A DNA stretch of 64,000 bases from Qipengyuania gelatinilytica (GTDB lineage: Bacteria; Pseudomonadota; Alphaproteobacteria; Sphingomonadales; Sphingomonadaceae): positions 2,418,001-2,482,000 of the forward strand of contig NZ_CP081294.1 in the NCBI RefSeq assembly GCF_019711315.1. Reading direction: 5' to 3'. The first letter of the stretch is position 1. The number at the start of each line of letters is the position of its first letter. A program made the translations under genes and the position numbers. This document shows, piece by piece, positions 46,288 to 56,825 of this stretch. The notes beneath the pieces are model-generated. The model was not told where the DNA came from, did no database searches, and was given only the letters and a program-made list of their open reading frames with translations.

Positions 46288-47741
46288 GCGCCGCCATACT
46301 GCGCCATCCTGCCTATCTCGAATGGCCTGCCGATCCGCGCGACCGCCTGCCGCTCACCCTTTGGGGCGCACAAAGCATTGCCGAGGCGGTCGGGGGAGCG
46401 GCCAGCGGCGATTTCCAGGTCTCCGGCGTGGAAATGGACAGCCGCGATGTCGTGAACGGTGATCTCTTCGTGGCGCTCAAGGGCGAAGCGATGGACGGCC
46501 ACCGCTTCCTCGACAAGGCATTCGAAAACGGTGCGAGTGCCGCAATCGTCGATCGACCGGTCGATTACCCGCACATCCTCGTCGACGACACCACCGAGGC
46601 GCTGCGCAAGCTCGCCGCAGCATCGCGTGCCCGCACCGACGCCACGATCATCGGGGTAACGGGTTCGGTCGGCAAGACGGGCGTCAAGGAAGCGATCTTC
46701 GCGGCGCTCGAACGCGCCAGCCGCGGCGCTGCCCATCGCTCGACGCGCAGCTACAATAACCACGTCGGCGTACCGCTCAGCCTTGCGCGCATGCCGGCTC
46801 GTAGCCGTTTCGGCATTTTCGAAATGGGCATGAACCATGCCGGCGAGATCGAAGGCCTGACCACGCAGGTCCGCCCGCATGTCGCTGTCATCACGACCAT
46901 CGCGCCCGCGCATATCGAAAACCTTGGCTCGATGGAGGCTATTGCCGACGCCAAGGCGGAAATTTTCGCCGGTCTAGAACCGGGCGGCACCGCCGTCATC
47001 CCGGCCGACAGCGAATATTACGAGCAGCTTCGCAACGCCGCCGAAAGGCTCGGCGCAAAGGTCGTGAGCTTCGGCCGCGCGCGCCATGCGGACATGCGCC
47101 TCCTCGACGCAATTCCCAGCGCCAATGGCGGCAGCCTCGTCACTTGCGAATTTCCCGAAGGGCGCTTGTGTTACACCGTCGCCGAGCCGGGCGACCACTG
47201 GGTCACCAATTCGCTCGCCGTCATGGCGACAGTACGTGCTGCCCGGGGCGATCTTGCAGCAGCGGGCCTCGCGCTGGCCGAAATGGGCGGCCTGAAGGGT
47301 CGCGGCGCGCGCCACGGCATCGACGTGCCGGGCGGCAAGGCCCTGCTGATCGACGAAAGCTACAACGCCAACCCTGCCAGCATGCGCGCAACGCTTGCGC
47401 AGCTGGGCCAGACGCCATCGACCCGCCGTATCGCCGTACTGGGTTCGATGAAGGAGCTGGGCGACTTCGCCGACAAGTTCCACGGACAGCTTTCCGAACC
47501 CCTTATCGCGGCCGATGTCGACTATGCGTTGCTGGTGGGCGACGAGATGCGCTCGCTCGCCCGTGAACTGGGGAAACCGGCCTTCAACTCGCTTGGCAAG
47601 CCGCTCGAGTGGGAGCATTGCAATTCGGCCGACGAGGCTATCGAGCTGATCGAGGAATTCGGTATCGTCGCCGGCGACGCCGTGCTCGTCAAAGGTTCCA
47701 ATTCGGTCGGCCTCGGCAAGCTCGTGGACCACTTTACCTAG
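46284..47741 (+). CDS. murF: UDP-MurNAc-pentapeptide synthetase MurF
   Basis: A 485-residue Mur ligase adding D-Ala-D-Ala. Motifs are [15 protein letters not shown] (ATP loop), [25 protein letters not shown] and [16 protein letters not shown]. The first 15 residues ([17 protein letters not shown]) extend past the usual start. Start overlaps murE by four bases. Confidence 0.97.
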   Translation: MSAAILRHPAYLEWPADPRDRLPLTLWGAQSIAEAVGGAASGDFQVSGVEMDSRDVVNGDLFVALKGEAMDGHRFLDKAFENGASAAIVDRPVDYPHILVDDTTEALRKLAAASRARTDATIIGVTGSVGKTGVKEAIFAALERASRGAAHRSTRSYNNHVGVPLSLARMPARSRFGIFEMGMNHAGEIEGLTTQVRPHVAVITTIAPAHIENLGSMEAIADAKAEIFAGLEPGGTAVIPADSEYYEQLRNAAERLGAKVVSFGRARHADMRLLDAIPSANGGSLVTCEFPEGRLCYTVAEPGDHWVTNSLAVMATVRAARGDLAAAGLALAEMGGLKGRGARHGIDVPGGKALLIDESYNANPASMRATLAQLGQTPSTRRIAVLGSMKELGDFADKFHGQLSEPLIAADVDYALLVGDEMRSLARELGKPAFNSLGKPLEWEHCNSADEAIELIEEFGIVAGDAVLVKGSNSVGLGKLVDHFT

Positions 47742-47757
47742 GAGCCGCTGCGCCCCG

Positions 47758-48828
47758 ATGCTGTACCTCCTCGCAGAGTATTTCAACTTCGAAGGTCTCT
47801 TCAACCTCGTGCGCTACCAGACGGCGCGCGCAGGAGCGACGCTGCTCACGGCGTTGCTGATCGGCCTGCTGATCGGGCCGCGCTTCATCGACATGCTTCG
47901 CGTGCGGCAGGGCAAGGGCCAGCCGATCCGCGAAGACGGCCCGCAGACGCATCTCGCCAAGGTCGGGACCCCGACAATGGGCGGCTTGATGATCCTCATC
48001 AGCCTGACGCTGTCGATGCTGCTGTGGATGGACTTGTCCAATCCCTTCGTCTGGGCATGCCTTGCGGTGACCGGCGGTTTCGGCCTGATCGGTTTTCTCG
48101 ATGATTACGACAAGGTCACCAAGGCCAGCCACAAAGGCGTTTCGGGCAGGGTACGCCTGCTCTTCGAATTCCTCGTGGCGGGCGTGGCGAGCTACCTGAT
48201 CGTCAGCCAGATCAATACCTTCCTCTATGTCCCCTTCGTCAACGACTTCGGCATCGAGCTGGGGCCGCTCTATTTCGTATTTGCCGCCTTCGTGATCGTG
48301 GGTGCAGGCAATGCGGTGAACCTGACCGATGGGCTCGATGGCCTTGCCACCATGCCGGTGATCATCGCGGCGGGTACCTTTGCGGTCATCGCCTATCTCG
48401 TGGGCCGCGTGGACTATTCCGAATATCTCGGCATCCCGTATGTGCCGGGCGCTGGCGAGCTGGCGATCCTGTGCGCAGCGATCATGGGGGCGGGGCTTGC
48501 CTTCCTGTGGTTCAACGCGCCGCCCGCTGCCGTTTTCATGGGTGACACGGGTTCGCTGGCCCTTGGCGGCGCACTGGGCGCAATTGCCGTGGCGACGCAT
48601 CACGAGGTCGTCCTGGCCATCGTCGGCGGGCTCTTCGTGTTCGAGGCGCTCTCGGTCATCATCCAGGTCTTCTGGTTCAAGCGCACGGGCAAGCGGGTTT
48701 TCCGCATGGCCCCCATCCACCACCATTTCGAGCAGCTCGGCTGGTCCGAGAGCAAGGTCGTGATCCGGTTCTGGATCGTCGCCATCGTGCTCGCACTTCT
48801 GGGACTGGCAACGCTCAAGCTCAGATGA
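47758..48828 (+). CDS. mraY: Phospho-N-acetylmuramoyl-pentapeptide transferase MraY
   Basis: A 356-residue inner-membrane enzyme making lipid I on undecaprenyl phosphate, with ten predicted helices. The catalytic and binding motifs are [26 protein letters not shown] (Asp dyad), [13 protein letters not shown] and [11 protein letters not shown], ending in [20 protein letters not shown]. Sixteen bases separate it from murF, one of the few non-overlapping joins here. Confidence 0.98.
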   Translation: MLYLLAEYFNFEGLFNLVRYQTARAGATLLTALLIGLLIGPRFIDMLRVRQGKGQPIREDGPQTHLAKVGTPTMGGLMILISLTLSMLLWMDLSNPFVWACLAVTGGFGLIGFLDDYDKVTKASHKGVSGRVRLLFEFLVAGVASYLIVSQINTFLYVPFVNDFGIELGPLYFVFAAFVIVGAGNAVNLTDGLDGLATMPVIIAAGTFAVIAYLVGRVDYSEYLGIPYVPGAGELAILCAAIMGAGLAFLWFNAPPAAVFMGDTGSLALGGALGAIAVATHHEVVLAIVGGLFVFEALSVIIQVFWFKRTGKRVFRMAPIHHHFEQLGWSESKVVIRFWIVAIVLALLGLATLKLR

Positions 48829-50102
48829 TCACCTCGCCCGCCTGGAAGGACAAGAAATACGCGGTGCTCGGCCTCGCGCGGTCCGGCCGGGCGACGGTCG
48901 AGGCGCTGCTGGCTGCCGGTGCCGACGTGCTGGTGTGGGACGACCGTGCCGAGGCGCGCGAGCCCTATAGCGGGCGCTGCGCCATCGGCGATCCGCTGGA
49001 GGCGGACCTCACCGGCTATGCAGGCGTGGTGGTCAGCCCCGGCGTCCCGCTCAACACCCACCCGATCAAGCCGCATGCCGATAGCTTCGGCGTGCCGGTG
49101 ATCGGCGATATCGAACTCTTCGCGCAGGCAAGGGCGGACCTGCCCCCGCACAAGGTCGTCGGCATTACCGGCACCAACGGCAAGTCGACCACCACCGCGC
49201 TGGTCCACCACATCTTCAAGACCGCAGGCGTGCCCACCACCATGGGCGGCAACATCGGCCTGCCGATTTTGGAGCAGGAGCCGCTGCCGGAAGGCGGGGT
49301 CTATGTGCTGGAGCTGTCGAGCTACCAGATCGATCTGACCTATTCGCTCGACTGCGATGTGGCGGTGCTGCTGAACATCACGCCGGATCACCTGGACCGG
49401 TATGATGGGGATTTCGCGAAATATGCGGCGAGCAAGAATCGCCTGCTCGATATGCAAGGGCAGGAGAGCTACGCGCTCGTGAACTGGCCGGCATTCGCTT
49501 CCGGCGTGATCCATTCGGGCAAGGCTGGTTTCAACGGCATCATGGCTGCCGACACAGAGGCGCAGGCGGATTGGCCGTCGCTTTCGGGGCCGCACAATGC
49601 CGAGAATGCTGGAGCGGCAATGTCTGCCTGTGCCTGGTTGGGGCTATCGGTCGAGCAGATCGAGGAGGGTCTTCGCACTTACGGTGGCCTCCCCCACCGC
49701 ATGGAGCGGGTCGCAGACATCTCCGGCGTCGCCTACGTAAACGACAGCAAGGGCACCAACACGGCAGCCTCCGCGCCCGCGCTGGCGGCATTCGAGAATA
49801 TTCACTGGATCCTCGGCGGACTCGCCAAGGAGCCGGGGCTGGGCGAGTGCGAGGCCGAACTCGGCCACGTCAAAGCCGCCTACACCGTCGGCAAGGCCGG
49901 GCCGGACTTCGCTGCGCAGCTTGAGGGCCGCGTGCCGCTGGAGCAGTGCGAAACGCTCGACCGCGCAGTGGCCTCCGCTGCAGCAAAGGCCGAGGCGGGC
50001 GATACCGTCCTGCTCTCGCCTGCCTGCGCCAGTTTCGACCAGTACCAGGACTTCGAAAAGCGCGGTGACCACTTCCGCGAGCTGGTGGAGGGCCTGAAGT
50101 GA
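48825..50102 (+). CDS. murD: UDP-MurNAc-L-alanine:D-glutamate ligase MurD
   Basis: A 425-residue Mur ligase adding D-Glu. The N-terminal Rossmann-like domain starts [19 protein letters not shown], the ATP loop is [15 protein letters not shown], and [12 protein letters not shown] and [15 protein letters not shown] are typical. The ATG overlaps mraY by four bases; the stop overlaps the ftsW GTG. Confidence 0.97.
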   Translation: MITSPAWKDKKYAVLGLARSGRATVEALLAAGADVLVWDDRAEAREPYSGRCAIGDPLEADLTGYAGVVVSPGVPLNTHPIKPHADSFGVPVIGDIELFAQARADLPPHKVVGITGTNGKSTTTALVHHIFKTAGVPTTMGGNIGLPILEQEPLPEGGVYVLELSSYQIDLTYSLDCDVAVLLNITPDHLDRYDGDFAKYAASKNRLLDMQGQESYALVNWPAFASGVIHSGKAGFNGIMAADTEAQADWPSLSGPHNAENAGAAMSACAWLGLSVEQIEEGLRTYGGLPHRMERVADISGVAYVNDSKGTNTAASAPALAAFENIHWILGGLAKEPGLGECEAELGHVKAAYTVGKAGPDFAAQLEGRVPLEQCETLDRAVASAAAKAEAGDTVLLSPACASFDQYQDFEKRGDHFRELVEGLK

Positions 50103-51367
50103 CCGCCATGCAGCCCTTCGTCCCCGGCGCCAAGCGCAAGCCCGCCCATATTCCGGGCGGAAAGCTGTCGCGCTGGAGCCAGCTGAAAATCTGGTGGCGC
50201 GAGATCGACCGCGTCTTGCTGTCGCTGATCCTCATCCTGATGACACTGGGCACGATCGCAGTCGCTGCCGCGAGTCCGGCAAGTGCGAACCGCCTTTCGA
50301 CCTCTGCCGAAACGCTCGACCCGCTGTACTTCTTCTGGCGGCACCTGATCTGGCAGGTCATCGCATTGGGCGTCATGTTCGGAGCTTCGCTGCTGTCGCG
50401 GGAGAATGCGCGCCGGTTCGGCGTTTTGCTGGCAGCAGGCATGATCGGGTTGTTGTTCCTCGTCCCGTTCATCGGGGTGGAGATCAACGGCGCGCGGCGC
50501 TGGATCAGTCTGGGCATGCAGTTCCAGCCGTCGGAATTCCTCAAGCCTGCCTTCGCGATTACGCTTGCGTGGATATTGTCGTGGCGGATGCGCGATCCCA
50601 ATCTGCCCGTCCTTGCCGTCGGCACCGGCCTTCTCGCACTCATCGCCGCCCTGCTGATGCTGCAGCCCAACCTTGGCGAGACGATCCTGTTCGCAGGCGT
50701 ATGGTTCGTTATGGTGATCCTCTCCGGTGTAGAGGTGAAGAAGCTCGGGGCAGTCGTCGGCGGCGTTACTGTCGCGCTGACCGCGACCTATTTCCTCTAT
50801 GACAATGCGCGGCACCGTATCGATGCCTTCTTCGGCGGCGGCACGGCTTTCGACCAGGTCGACCTTGCCAGCCGGACACTGGTCGCCGGCGGCTGGACGG
50901 GCGCTGGCTATGGCCTCGGCATTCGCAAGATGAGCCTGCCCGAAGCGCACACCGACTACATCTTCTCCGTCATCGGCGAGGAATTCGGACTGATCGTCTG
51001 CGGCGTAATCGTTGCCCTATACCTTGCGATCGTCGTGCGTGTGCTGATGCGGCTGGTGGACGAGGAAGATCTCTTCGCCCTCCTCGCCGGGACGGGCCTC
51101 GTCGCGCTGTTCGGCGGGCAGGCCTTCATCAATATCCTCGTCAACCTGCAGCTGTTCCCCTCCAAGGGCATGACCTTGCCGCTGGTGAGCTATGGCGGTT
51201 CGTCGACCATCGCCATCTGCATGACCGTCGGCCTGCTGATCGCGATCACGCGGCGCAATCCCTACCTCAAAACCACCACAAGGGGACTTGGCGACCTGCT
51301 GGGCTTCAGGCAGGGGGACACCATGAATACCAACAAGGCGCGCAACTCGCGCGAGATTCACCAGTGA
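50099..51367 (+). CDS. ftsW: Septal peptidoglycan glycosyltransferase FtsW
   Basis: A 422-residue SEDS-family polymerase with ten predicted helices, working with FtsI at the septum. Visible SEDS signatures are GARRWISLGMQFQPSEFLKP and the late loop LPEAHTDYIFSVIGEEFGLI and LPLVSYGGSSTIAI. The GTG at 50099 overlaps the murD stop; an in-frame ATG three codons on is an alternative. Confidence 0.96.
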   Translation: MTAMQPFVPGAKRKPAHIPGGKLSRWSQLKIWWREIDRVLLSLILILMTLGTIAVAAASPASANRLSTSAETLDPLYFFWRHLIWQVIALGVMFGASLLSRENARRFGVLLAAGMIGLLFLVPFIGVEINGARRWISLGMQFQPSEFLKPAFAITLAWILSWRMRDPNLPVLAVGTGLLALIAALLMLQPNLGETILFAGVWFVMVILSGVEVKKLGAVVGGVTVALTATYFLYDNARHRIDAFFGGGTAFDQVDLASRTLVAGGWTGAGYGLGIRKMSLPEAHTDYIFSVIGEEFGLIVCGVIVALYLAIVVRVLMRLVDEEDLFALLAGTGLVALFGGQAFINILVNLQLFPSKGMTLPLVSYGGSSTIAICMTVGLLIAITRRNPYLKTTTRGLGDLLGFRQGDTMNTNKARNSREIHQ

Positions 51368-52560
51368 CCCGCTCCTCCCGTCATTATGTACTGGCCGCAG
51401 GCGGCACCGGGGGGCATTTGCTTCCCGCTTTCGCGCTTGCGGCGGAACTCGACCGGCGCGGGCATCACGTCGCGCTGATCACCGATGAACGCGGTGAGGC
51501 GATCCCGGGCAAGCCCGACTTCATGCCCGCGCACGTCATTCCTGCTGGCCGCTTCGGCAAGAACCCGTTGCAGTGGATCAAGGGCACGAAGGCCGTGCTC
51601 GAAGGTCGCAAGATGGCGCTGCGCCTGTTCGACAGCTTCCAGCCGAGCGCGGTGGTCGGATTTGGCGGCTATCCCTCGCTGCCCGCGATCCTCGCGAGCA
51701 CTTCGGCCGGCATCCCGACAGTCGTCCATGAACAGAACGCCGTGCTGGGCCGCGTGAACCGCCTTTTGGCTGGCCGCGTGCAGGCGATCGCCACCGCCTA
51801 TCCCGATGTCCAACGCCTGAAGCCGGGACATCGGGGCAAGACCTATCTGGTCGGCAATCCCGTTCGCCACGAAGTGCTTTCGCTGCGCGACGAGCCTTTC
51901 CCCGCCTATGACGAAGACGGGTTGCTGCGTGTTCTCGTCACCGGCGGCAGTCAGGGTGCGCGCGTGCTTTCCGAAGTCGTGCCCGACGGGCTTGCCATGC
52001 TCCCGCCCGCGATCCGCCAGCGCTTGCAGGTGACGCAGCAGTGCCGCCCCGAAGACCTCGATGCGGTGCGTGAACGCTACAGCAATCACGGTATTCCCGC
52101 AGAGCTGGCGACCTATTTCGAGAACATGGCCGAACGGCTCGCCGATGCGCACCTGTTCATTGGCCGCGCCGGCGCCTCGACAATCGCGGAACTGACCGCC
52201 GTGGGTCGGCCGGCTATCCTCATCCCGCTGCCCATCGCGACCGACGACCACCAGGCCGCCAATACGCGCGAGATGGTGAAAGCTGGCGGCGCGCGGATGA
52301 TCCGTCAGGAGAAGTTCGAAGGCAAGGAACTCGCCAAGCAGATCCGTGCGCTGGCGGATAACCCGCAAGGACTTGCCAATGCGGCCTATGCTGCGTGGAA
52401 CTGCGGTCGTCCCAAGGCGGTCGAAGACCTTGCCGATCTCGTCGAAAGCTTCGGCGGGGCAGACATGATGGACGTGATCCGTGTCGGTGGAAACAATGCT
52501 CGCGGCGCCACTCAGGGGCAGGTCGCGGGCCAGGGTGCGAAAAGGGAGCGCATGGAATGA
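51364..52560 (+). CDS. murG: Undecaprenyldiphospho-muramoylpentapeptide GlcNAc-transferase MurG
   Basis: A 398-residue GT-B enzyme converting lipid I to lipid II on the inner face of the membrane. The G-loops appear as [16 protein letters not shown] and [13 protein letters not shown], with [24 protein letters not shown] near the nucleotide site. The C-terminal 30 residues after the GT-B fold are Gly/Arg-rich. GTG start, overlapping ftsW (GTGA); stop overlaps murC (ATGA). Confidence 0.97.
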   Translation: MTRSSRHYVLAAGGTGGHLLPAFALAAELDRRGHHVALITDERGEAIPGKPDFMPAHVIPAGRFGKNPLQWIKGTKAVLEGRKMALRLFDSFQPSAVVGFGGYPSLPAILASTSAGIPTVVHEQNAVLGRVNRLLAGRVQAIATAYPDVQRLKPGHRGKTYLVGNPVRHEVLSLRDEPFPAYDEDGLLRVLVTGGSQGARVLSEVVPDGLAMLPPAIRQRLQVTQQCRPEDLDAVRERYSNHGIPAELATYFENMAERLADAHLFIGRAGASTIAELTAVGRPAILIPLPIATDDHQAANTREMVKAGGARMIRQEKFEGKELAKQIRALADNPQGLANAAYAAWNCGRPKAVEDLADLVESFGGADMMDVIRVGGNNARGATQGQVAGQGAKRERME

Positions 52561-53966
52561 GAGGCGTTCCGACAGATATCGGCACAATTCACTTCGTCGG
52601 CATCGGCGGGATCGGCATGTCCGGCATTGCGGAGGTCATGAACAACCTCGGCTACACGGTGCAGGGCAGCGATCTCAACGAAAGCCCGACCGTGGAGAGA
52701 CTGCGTGGGCAGGGCATCTCGGTCAAGATCGGCCACGAGAAAGAGAACGTCGAAGGCGCGGCAGTCGTCGTGACCTCCACCGCGGTCAAGCGGACCAATC
52801 CCGAAGTCGCCCATGCGCTGGAAAACCGTATTCCCGTGGTCCGGCGCGCGGAGATGCTCGCCGAGCTCATGCGCTTGAAGTCGACCATCGCGGTGGCCGG
52901 AACACACGGCAAGACGACGACCACAAGCATGATCGCGGCGCTGCTCGACAGCGGCGATGTCGATCCCACCGTCATCAATGGCGGCATCATCGAACAGTAC
53001 GGCTCCAATGCCCGCCTCGGCGACAGCGACTGGATGGTGGTGGAAGCGGACGAGAGCGACGGCAGCTTCCTGCGGCTCGACGGGACGATTGCGGTCGTCA
53101 CCAATATCGATCCAGAGCACCTCGATCATTATGGCGATTTCGATGGGGTGAAGGATGCCTTCGTCGAGTTCATCCATAACGTTCCGTTCTATGGCGCGGC
53201 GATCCTGTGCATCGATCATCCCGAGGTGCAGGCGGTGATCGGCAAGGTCCGCGACCGCCGCGTGATAACCTATGGCTTCAACCTGCAGGCCGATATCTGC
53301 GGCGTAAACGTGCAGCCGCATGAAGGCGGGAACCGCTTCGACGTTATTGTGCGCCAGCGCGGCGAGGAAGACCGCCGGATCGAGAATGTGACGCTGCCGA
53401 TGCCCGGCCGGCACAACGTCCAGAACGCGCTCGCCGCGATTGCGGTCGCTATCGAAATGGGCTGTCCGGACGAGGTTATCTGCAACGGTTTCGGCAGCTT
53501 CAGCGGTGTGCGCCGCCGGTTCACCAATGTCGGCAGCGTGGCAGGCGCGACGGTCATCGACGATTACGGTCACCACCCGGTCGAAATCCGCGCCGTGCTC
53601 GCCGCAGCGCGCGAGGCGACGCAGAACCGTGTCATCGCCGTGATGCAGCCGCATCGCTACACCCGCCTCAACGACCTGATGGACGACTTCCAGAGCGCCT
53701 TCAACGAGGCCGATCAGGTCTATGTCACCCCGGTCTATGCCGCGGGCGAAGACCCGATCGAGGGGGTGAGCTCCGAAAGCCTCGTCGCCGGCCTCAAGTC
53801 GCGCGGTCACCGCTCGGCAGCCACGGTCGAAAGCTGCGAAGATCTCGCGGCCAAGCTGGCAGGCGATATCGAGGAAGGCGACCTAATAGTCTGCCTCGGC
53901 GCAGGCGATATCACGAAGTGGGCGGCCGGCCTTGCGGATGCCATCGAGAAGGAACGCGCTTCGTAA
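52557..53966 (+). CDS. murC: UDP-N-acetylmuramate:L-alanine ligase MurC
   Basis: A 469-residue Mur ligase adding L-Ala. The start [17 protein letters not shown] and ATP loop [16 protein letters not shown] are clear, as are [11 protein letters not shown] and the late [15 protein letters not shown] chose the ATG at 52557, overlapping murG, which puts the GIGGIGMSG loop near residue 15. The stop and the murB start share one base (TAATG). Confidence 0.97.
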   Translation: MRGVPTDIGTIHFVGIGGIGMSGIAEVMNNLGYTVQGSDLNESPTVERLRGQGISVKIGHEKENVEGAAVVVTSTAVKRTNPEVAHALENRIPVVRRAEMLAELMRLKSTIAVAGTHGKTTTTSMIAALLDSGDVDPTVINGGIIEQYGSNARLGDSDWMVVEADESDGSFLRLDGTIAVVTNIDPEHLDHYGDFDGVKDAFVEFIHNVPFYGAAILCIDHPEVQAVIGKVRDRRVITYGFNLQADICGVNVQPHEGGNRFDVIVRQRGEEDRRIENVTLPMPGRHNVQNALAAIAVAIEMGCPDEVICNGFGSFSGVRRRFTNVGSVAGATVIDDYGHHPVEIRAVLAAAREATQNRVIAVMQPHRYTRLNDLMDDFQSAFNEADQVYVTPVYAAGEDPIEGVSSESLVAGLKSRGHRSAATVESCEDLAAKLAGDIEEGDLIVCLGAGDITKWAAGLADAIEKERAS

Positions 53967-54934
53967 TGGATCAGCCCGACGACGTCTGGAACTGGGATAA
54001 CGGCATGGCGCCCGATTGCGCCGTCGAAGGCGGTATCGAAGCGCCGATCGACACCGCAGGGCTGCGCGGCAAGCTGACGCCGCAGGCACCGCTGGCAAAG
54101 CTCGTCTGGTTCAAGACCGGCGGCAAGGCGGACTGGCTGTTCGAACCCGAAGATCGTGCCGACCTCGAAGAATTCCTCGGCCGCCTCGACGGTGACCTGC
54201 CGGTCATGGCGCTGGGTCTCGGCTCCAACATGATCGTGCGTGACGGCGGTGTGCCCGGCGTCGTGATCAAGCTCGGCAAGCCATTTGCCGACGTCTCGAT
54301 CGACGCTGAAAACTGCATCGTCGAATGCGGCGGAGGTGCGCATGGTATCCTCGTTGCCAGCGCGGCGCGCGACGCCGGTGTCGCAGGACTCGAATTCATG
54401 CGCGGCATTCCCGGCACGGTCGGCGGCTTCGTCCGCATGAACGGCGGGGCCTACGGCACCGAAGTCGCGGACGTGCTGGTGGATTGCACCCTGATCATGC
54501 CCAATGGCGAGTGCCATACGCTGCCGGCATCGGACCTCCAGTATTCCTACCGCCATTCTGCGCTGCCCGAAGGCGCCGTGGTCGTGTCCGCCCGTTTCAA
54601 GGGTGAGCCGGGCGACCCCGAAGTCATCGGCGCGAAGATGGACGAGATCGCCGAGGCACGCGAGAATTCGCAGCCGCTGCGCACCAAGACAGGCGGCTCG
54701 ACCTTCAAGAATCCGCCGGGCGAGAAAGCCTGGCAGCTGGTCGATGCTGCTGGTTGCCGCGGCCTGAAGATGGGCGGGGCCCAGGTGAGCGAGAAGCACA
54801 CCAACTTCCTGCTCAATGTCGATAATGCGACCAGTGCCGACATCGAAGGGCTGGGCGAGGAAGTTAAGCGCCGCGTCTACGAGAATTCGGGCATCGAGCT
54901 CGAATGGGAAATCCAGCGCGTGGGGCGGCCGTAG
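53966..54934 (+). CDS. murB: UDP-N-acetylenolpyruvoylglucosamine reductase MurB
   Basis: A 322-residue FAD enzyme reducing UDP-enolpyruvyl-GlcNAc to UDP-MurNAc. FAD-binding motifs are LGLGSNMIVRDGGVPGVVI and GIPGTVGGFVRMNGGAYG; KTGGSTFKNPPGEKAWQLVDAAG-like sequence carries the proton-donor Ser, and it lacks the extra C-terminal loop of type I, fitting type II. Taking the ATG at 53966 leaves about 45 leader residues before the conserved LVWFKTGGKADW. Confidence 0.96.
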   Translation: MDQPDDVWNWDNGMAPDCAVEGGIEAPIDTAGLRGKLTPQAPLAKLVWFKTGGKADWLFEPEDRADLEEFLGRLDGDLPVMALGLGSNMIVRDGGVPGVVIKLGKPFADVSIDAENCIVECGGGAHGILVASAARDAGVAGLEFMRGIPGTVGGFVRMNGGAYGTEVADVLVDCTLIMPNGECHTLPASDLQYSYRHSALPEGAVVVSARFKGEPGDPEVIGAKMDEIAEARENSQPLRTKTGGSTFKNPPGEKAWQLVDAAGCRGLKMGGAQVSEKHTNFLLNVDNATSADIEGLGEEVKRRVYENSGIELEWEIQRVGRP

Positions 54935-54943
54935 GAACACAGC

Positions 54944-55924
54944 ATGACCGATCTTCCCAAACTGCATGTCGCCGTCCTGATGGGTGGCTGGGCCAATGAG
55001 CGGCCCGTAAGCCTGATGTCGGGCGAGGGCGTTGCAAAGGCGCTTGAAGGCCGCGGCCACAAGGTAACGCGGATCGACATGGACCGTTCAGTGGCGGCCC
55101 GCATTGCCGAGGCGGCGCCAGATGTCGTTTTCAATGCGCTCCACGGCGTGCCGGGCGAAGATGGCAGCGTGCAGGGCATGCTCGACCTGATGGGCGTACC
55201 CTATACGCATTCGGGCCTCGCCACATCGGTCATCGCGATCGACAAGCAGCTGACCAAGCAGGCGCTGGTCCCGCATGGCATCCCCATGCCCGGCGGGCGC
55301 ATCGTGAAGAGCGTGGATGTGTTCGAGCGCGATCCGTTGCCGCGACCCTATGTCCTGAAGCCCGTCAACGAGGGAAGCTCGGTGGGCGTCGCCATCGTCA
55401 CCGACGAAGGCAATTACGGCAATCCGATTGCGCGTGATGCCAAGGGCCCGTGGCAGGATTTCGACGAATTGCTCGCCGAGCCTTACATCAAGGGCCGCGA
55501 AATGACGTCGGCAGTCGTCGATTTCGAGGACGGCCCGCGCGCGCTTGCCGTGACCGAACTCAAGCCCAAGAGCGGCTTCTACGATTTCGACGCCAAATAT
55601 ACCGACGGCATGACCGACCATATCTGTCCTGCCGATATCCCGGAACACATCCGCGACCTTTGCCTCGAGATCGCCTTGAAGGCGCACAAGCTTCTGGGGT
55701 GCAAGGGCACCAGTCGGACCGATTTCCGCTGGGACGAGGAGCAGGGCGAGGACGGCCTTTTCGTGCTCGAGACCAACACGCAGCCGGGCATGACGCCGCT
55801 CAGCCTCGTACCCGAACAGGCCAAGCACGCCGGTATCGAATATGCAGAGCTGGTCGAGACGGTCATCGCGGCCGCGTTGCGCGACCATGCAGCCAGGAAA
55901 CGGGACGCGGGGCGCGATGGCTAA
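54944..55924 (+). CDS. ddl: D-alanine:D-alanine ligase
   Basis: A 326-residue ATP-grasp enzyme making D-Ala-D-Ala. It starts KLHVAVLMGGWANERPVSLM with a Trp where GGxSxE is more common, and shows NALHGVPGEDGSVQGMLD, LKPVNEGSSVGVAIV and the metal-binding LETNTQPGMTPLSLVPEQA. It begins nine bases after murB. The 3' end overlaps ftsQ by eight bases. Confidence 0.97.
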   Translation: MTDLPKLHVAVLMGGWANERPVSLMSGEGVAKALEGRGHKVTRIDMDRSVAARIAEAAPDVVFNALHGVPGEDGSVQGMLDLMGVPYTHSGLATSVIAIDKQLTKQALVPHGIPMPGGRIVKSVDVFERDPLPRPYVLKPVNEGSSVGVAIVTDEGNYGNPIARDAKGPWQDFDELLAEPYIKGREMTSAVVDFEDGPRALAVTELKPKSGFYDFDAKYTDGMTDHICPADIPEHIRDLCLEIALKAHKLLGCKGTSRTDFRWDEEQGEDGLFVLETNTQPGMTPLSLVPEQAKHAGIEYAELVETVIAAALRDHAARKRDAGRDG

Positions 55925-56825
55925 GGTCAAGCGCAAACCGACAGGCGTGCGGCGCTCTGCCGCGGCGCGCAGCCGTACTCAGAAAGCGCGGGCGGCCAAG
56001 AAGCATACTTCCGGCCTGCTCGACCGCGCGATGGCCGCATTGCCGTTCACCGAAGAGCAGTGGCACAAGTTCTTCCTGTTCCTGATCGTCGCCGCCGGTC
56101 TCGGCATTGCCTGGACGGTCGCAAGCTATGCAGGCGTTCCGGACATGGCGCGCACGGAGATTGCAAAATCAGCGAGCCGTGCGGGTTTCGAAGTCGATAG
56201 GGTCCGCATTACCGGAGTGGAACGGCTGAACCGGCAGGCCGTCTACGAACGCGTGCTCGGCGAACAGGATCGCCCTATGCCGCTGGTCGAAGTCGACGAA
56301 ATCCGCGATCGCCTGCTGGAACTTTCGTGGGTCAAGGATGCGCGGGTTTCGCGGCAGCTGCCCGATCTCCTGCGCATCGATATCGTCGAGCGTGAACCGC
56401 ATGCCGTGGTTCGCAAGCCCGACCGGCTGATCCTTGTCGATGCGACCGGACATGAGCTCGAACCGGTCTCGAGCGAACAAGCGCAGGGAATGCTGCTTAT
56501 CTCCGGCCCCGGCGCGCAGAAGCAGGTTGCGGAACTGAACCGCCTGCTCGATGCCGCACCTGCTCTCAGGCCGCAGATCGCCGGGGCGGAATGGGTCGGC
56601 AACAGGCGCTGGAACCTCACCTTCAAGTCCGACCAGCTGCTTGCCCTGCCCGAAGGCGACAAGGGACCTGCAGCGCTGGTCAAGTTTGCCGAGATGGACG
56701 GGCGCAACCGGTTGATCGGTGGCAAGGCGATCGCCATCGACATGCGTGTGCCCGACCGCGCCTATCTTCGCTGCGCCGACGGACCTTGTCCGCAGGGCAT
56801 GAGCGCACAGGCGGAGGCTGAATAA
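55917..56825 (+). CDS. ftsQ: Cell division protein FtsQ
   Basis: A 302-residue bitopic divisome protein. The N-terminal 48 residues are strongly basic and cytoplasmic, a membrane helix spans about 51-71, then a POTRA domain (VDRVRITGVERLNRQAVYER) and the FtsQ beta domain (LLELSWVKDARVSRQLPDLL, IDIVEREPHAVVRKP). It bridges the early and late divisome through FtsB and FtsL. The ATG at 55917 overlaps ddl; its stop and the ftsA start share one base. Confidence 0.95.
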   Translation: MAKVKRKPTGVRRSAAARSRTQKARAAKKHTSGLLDRAMAALPFTEEQWHKFFLFLIVAAGLGIAWTVASYAGVPDMARTEIAKSASRAGFEVDRVRITGVERLNRQAVYERVLGEQDRPMPLVEVDEIRDRLLELSWVKDARVSRQLPDLLRIDIVEREPHAVVRKPDRLILVDATGHELEPVSSEQAQGMLLISGPGAQKQVAELNRLLDAAPALRPQIAGAEWVGNRRWNLTFKSDQLLALPEGDKGPAALVKFAEMDGRNRLIGGKAIAIDMRVPDRAYLRCADGPCPQGMSAQAEAE

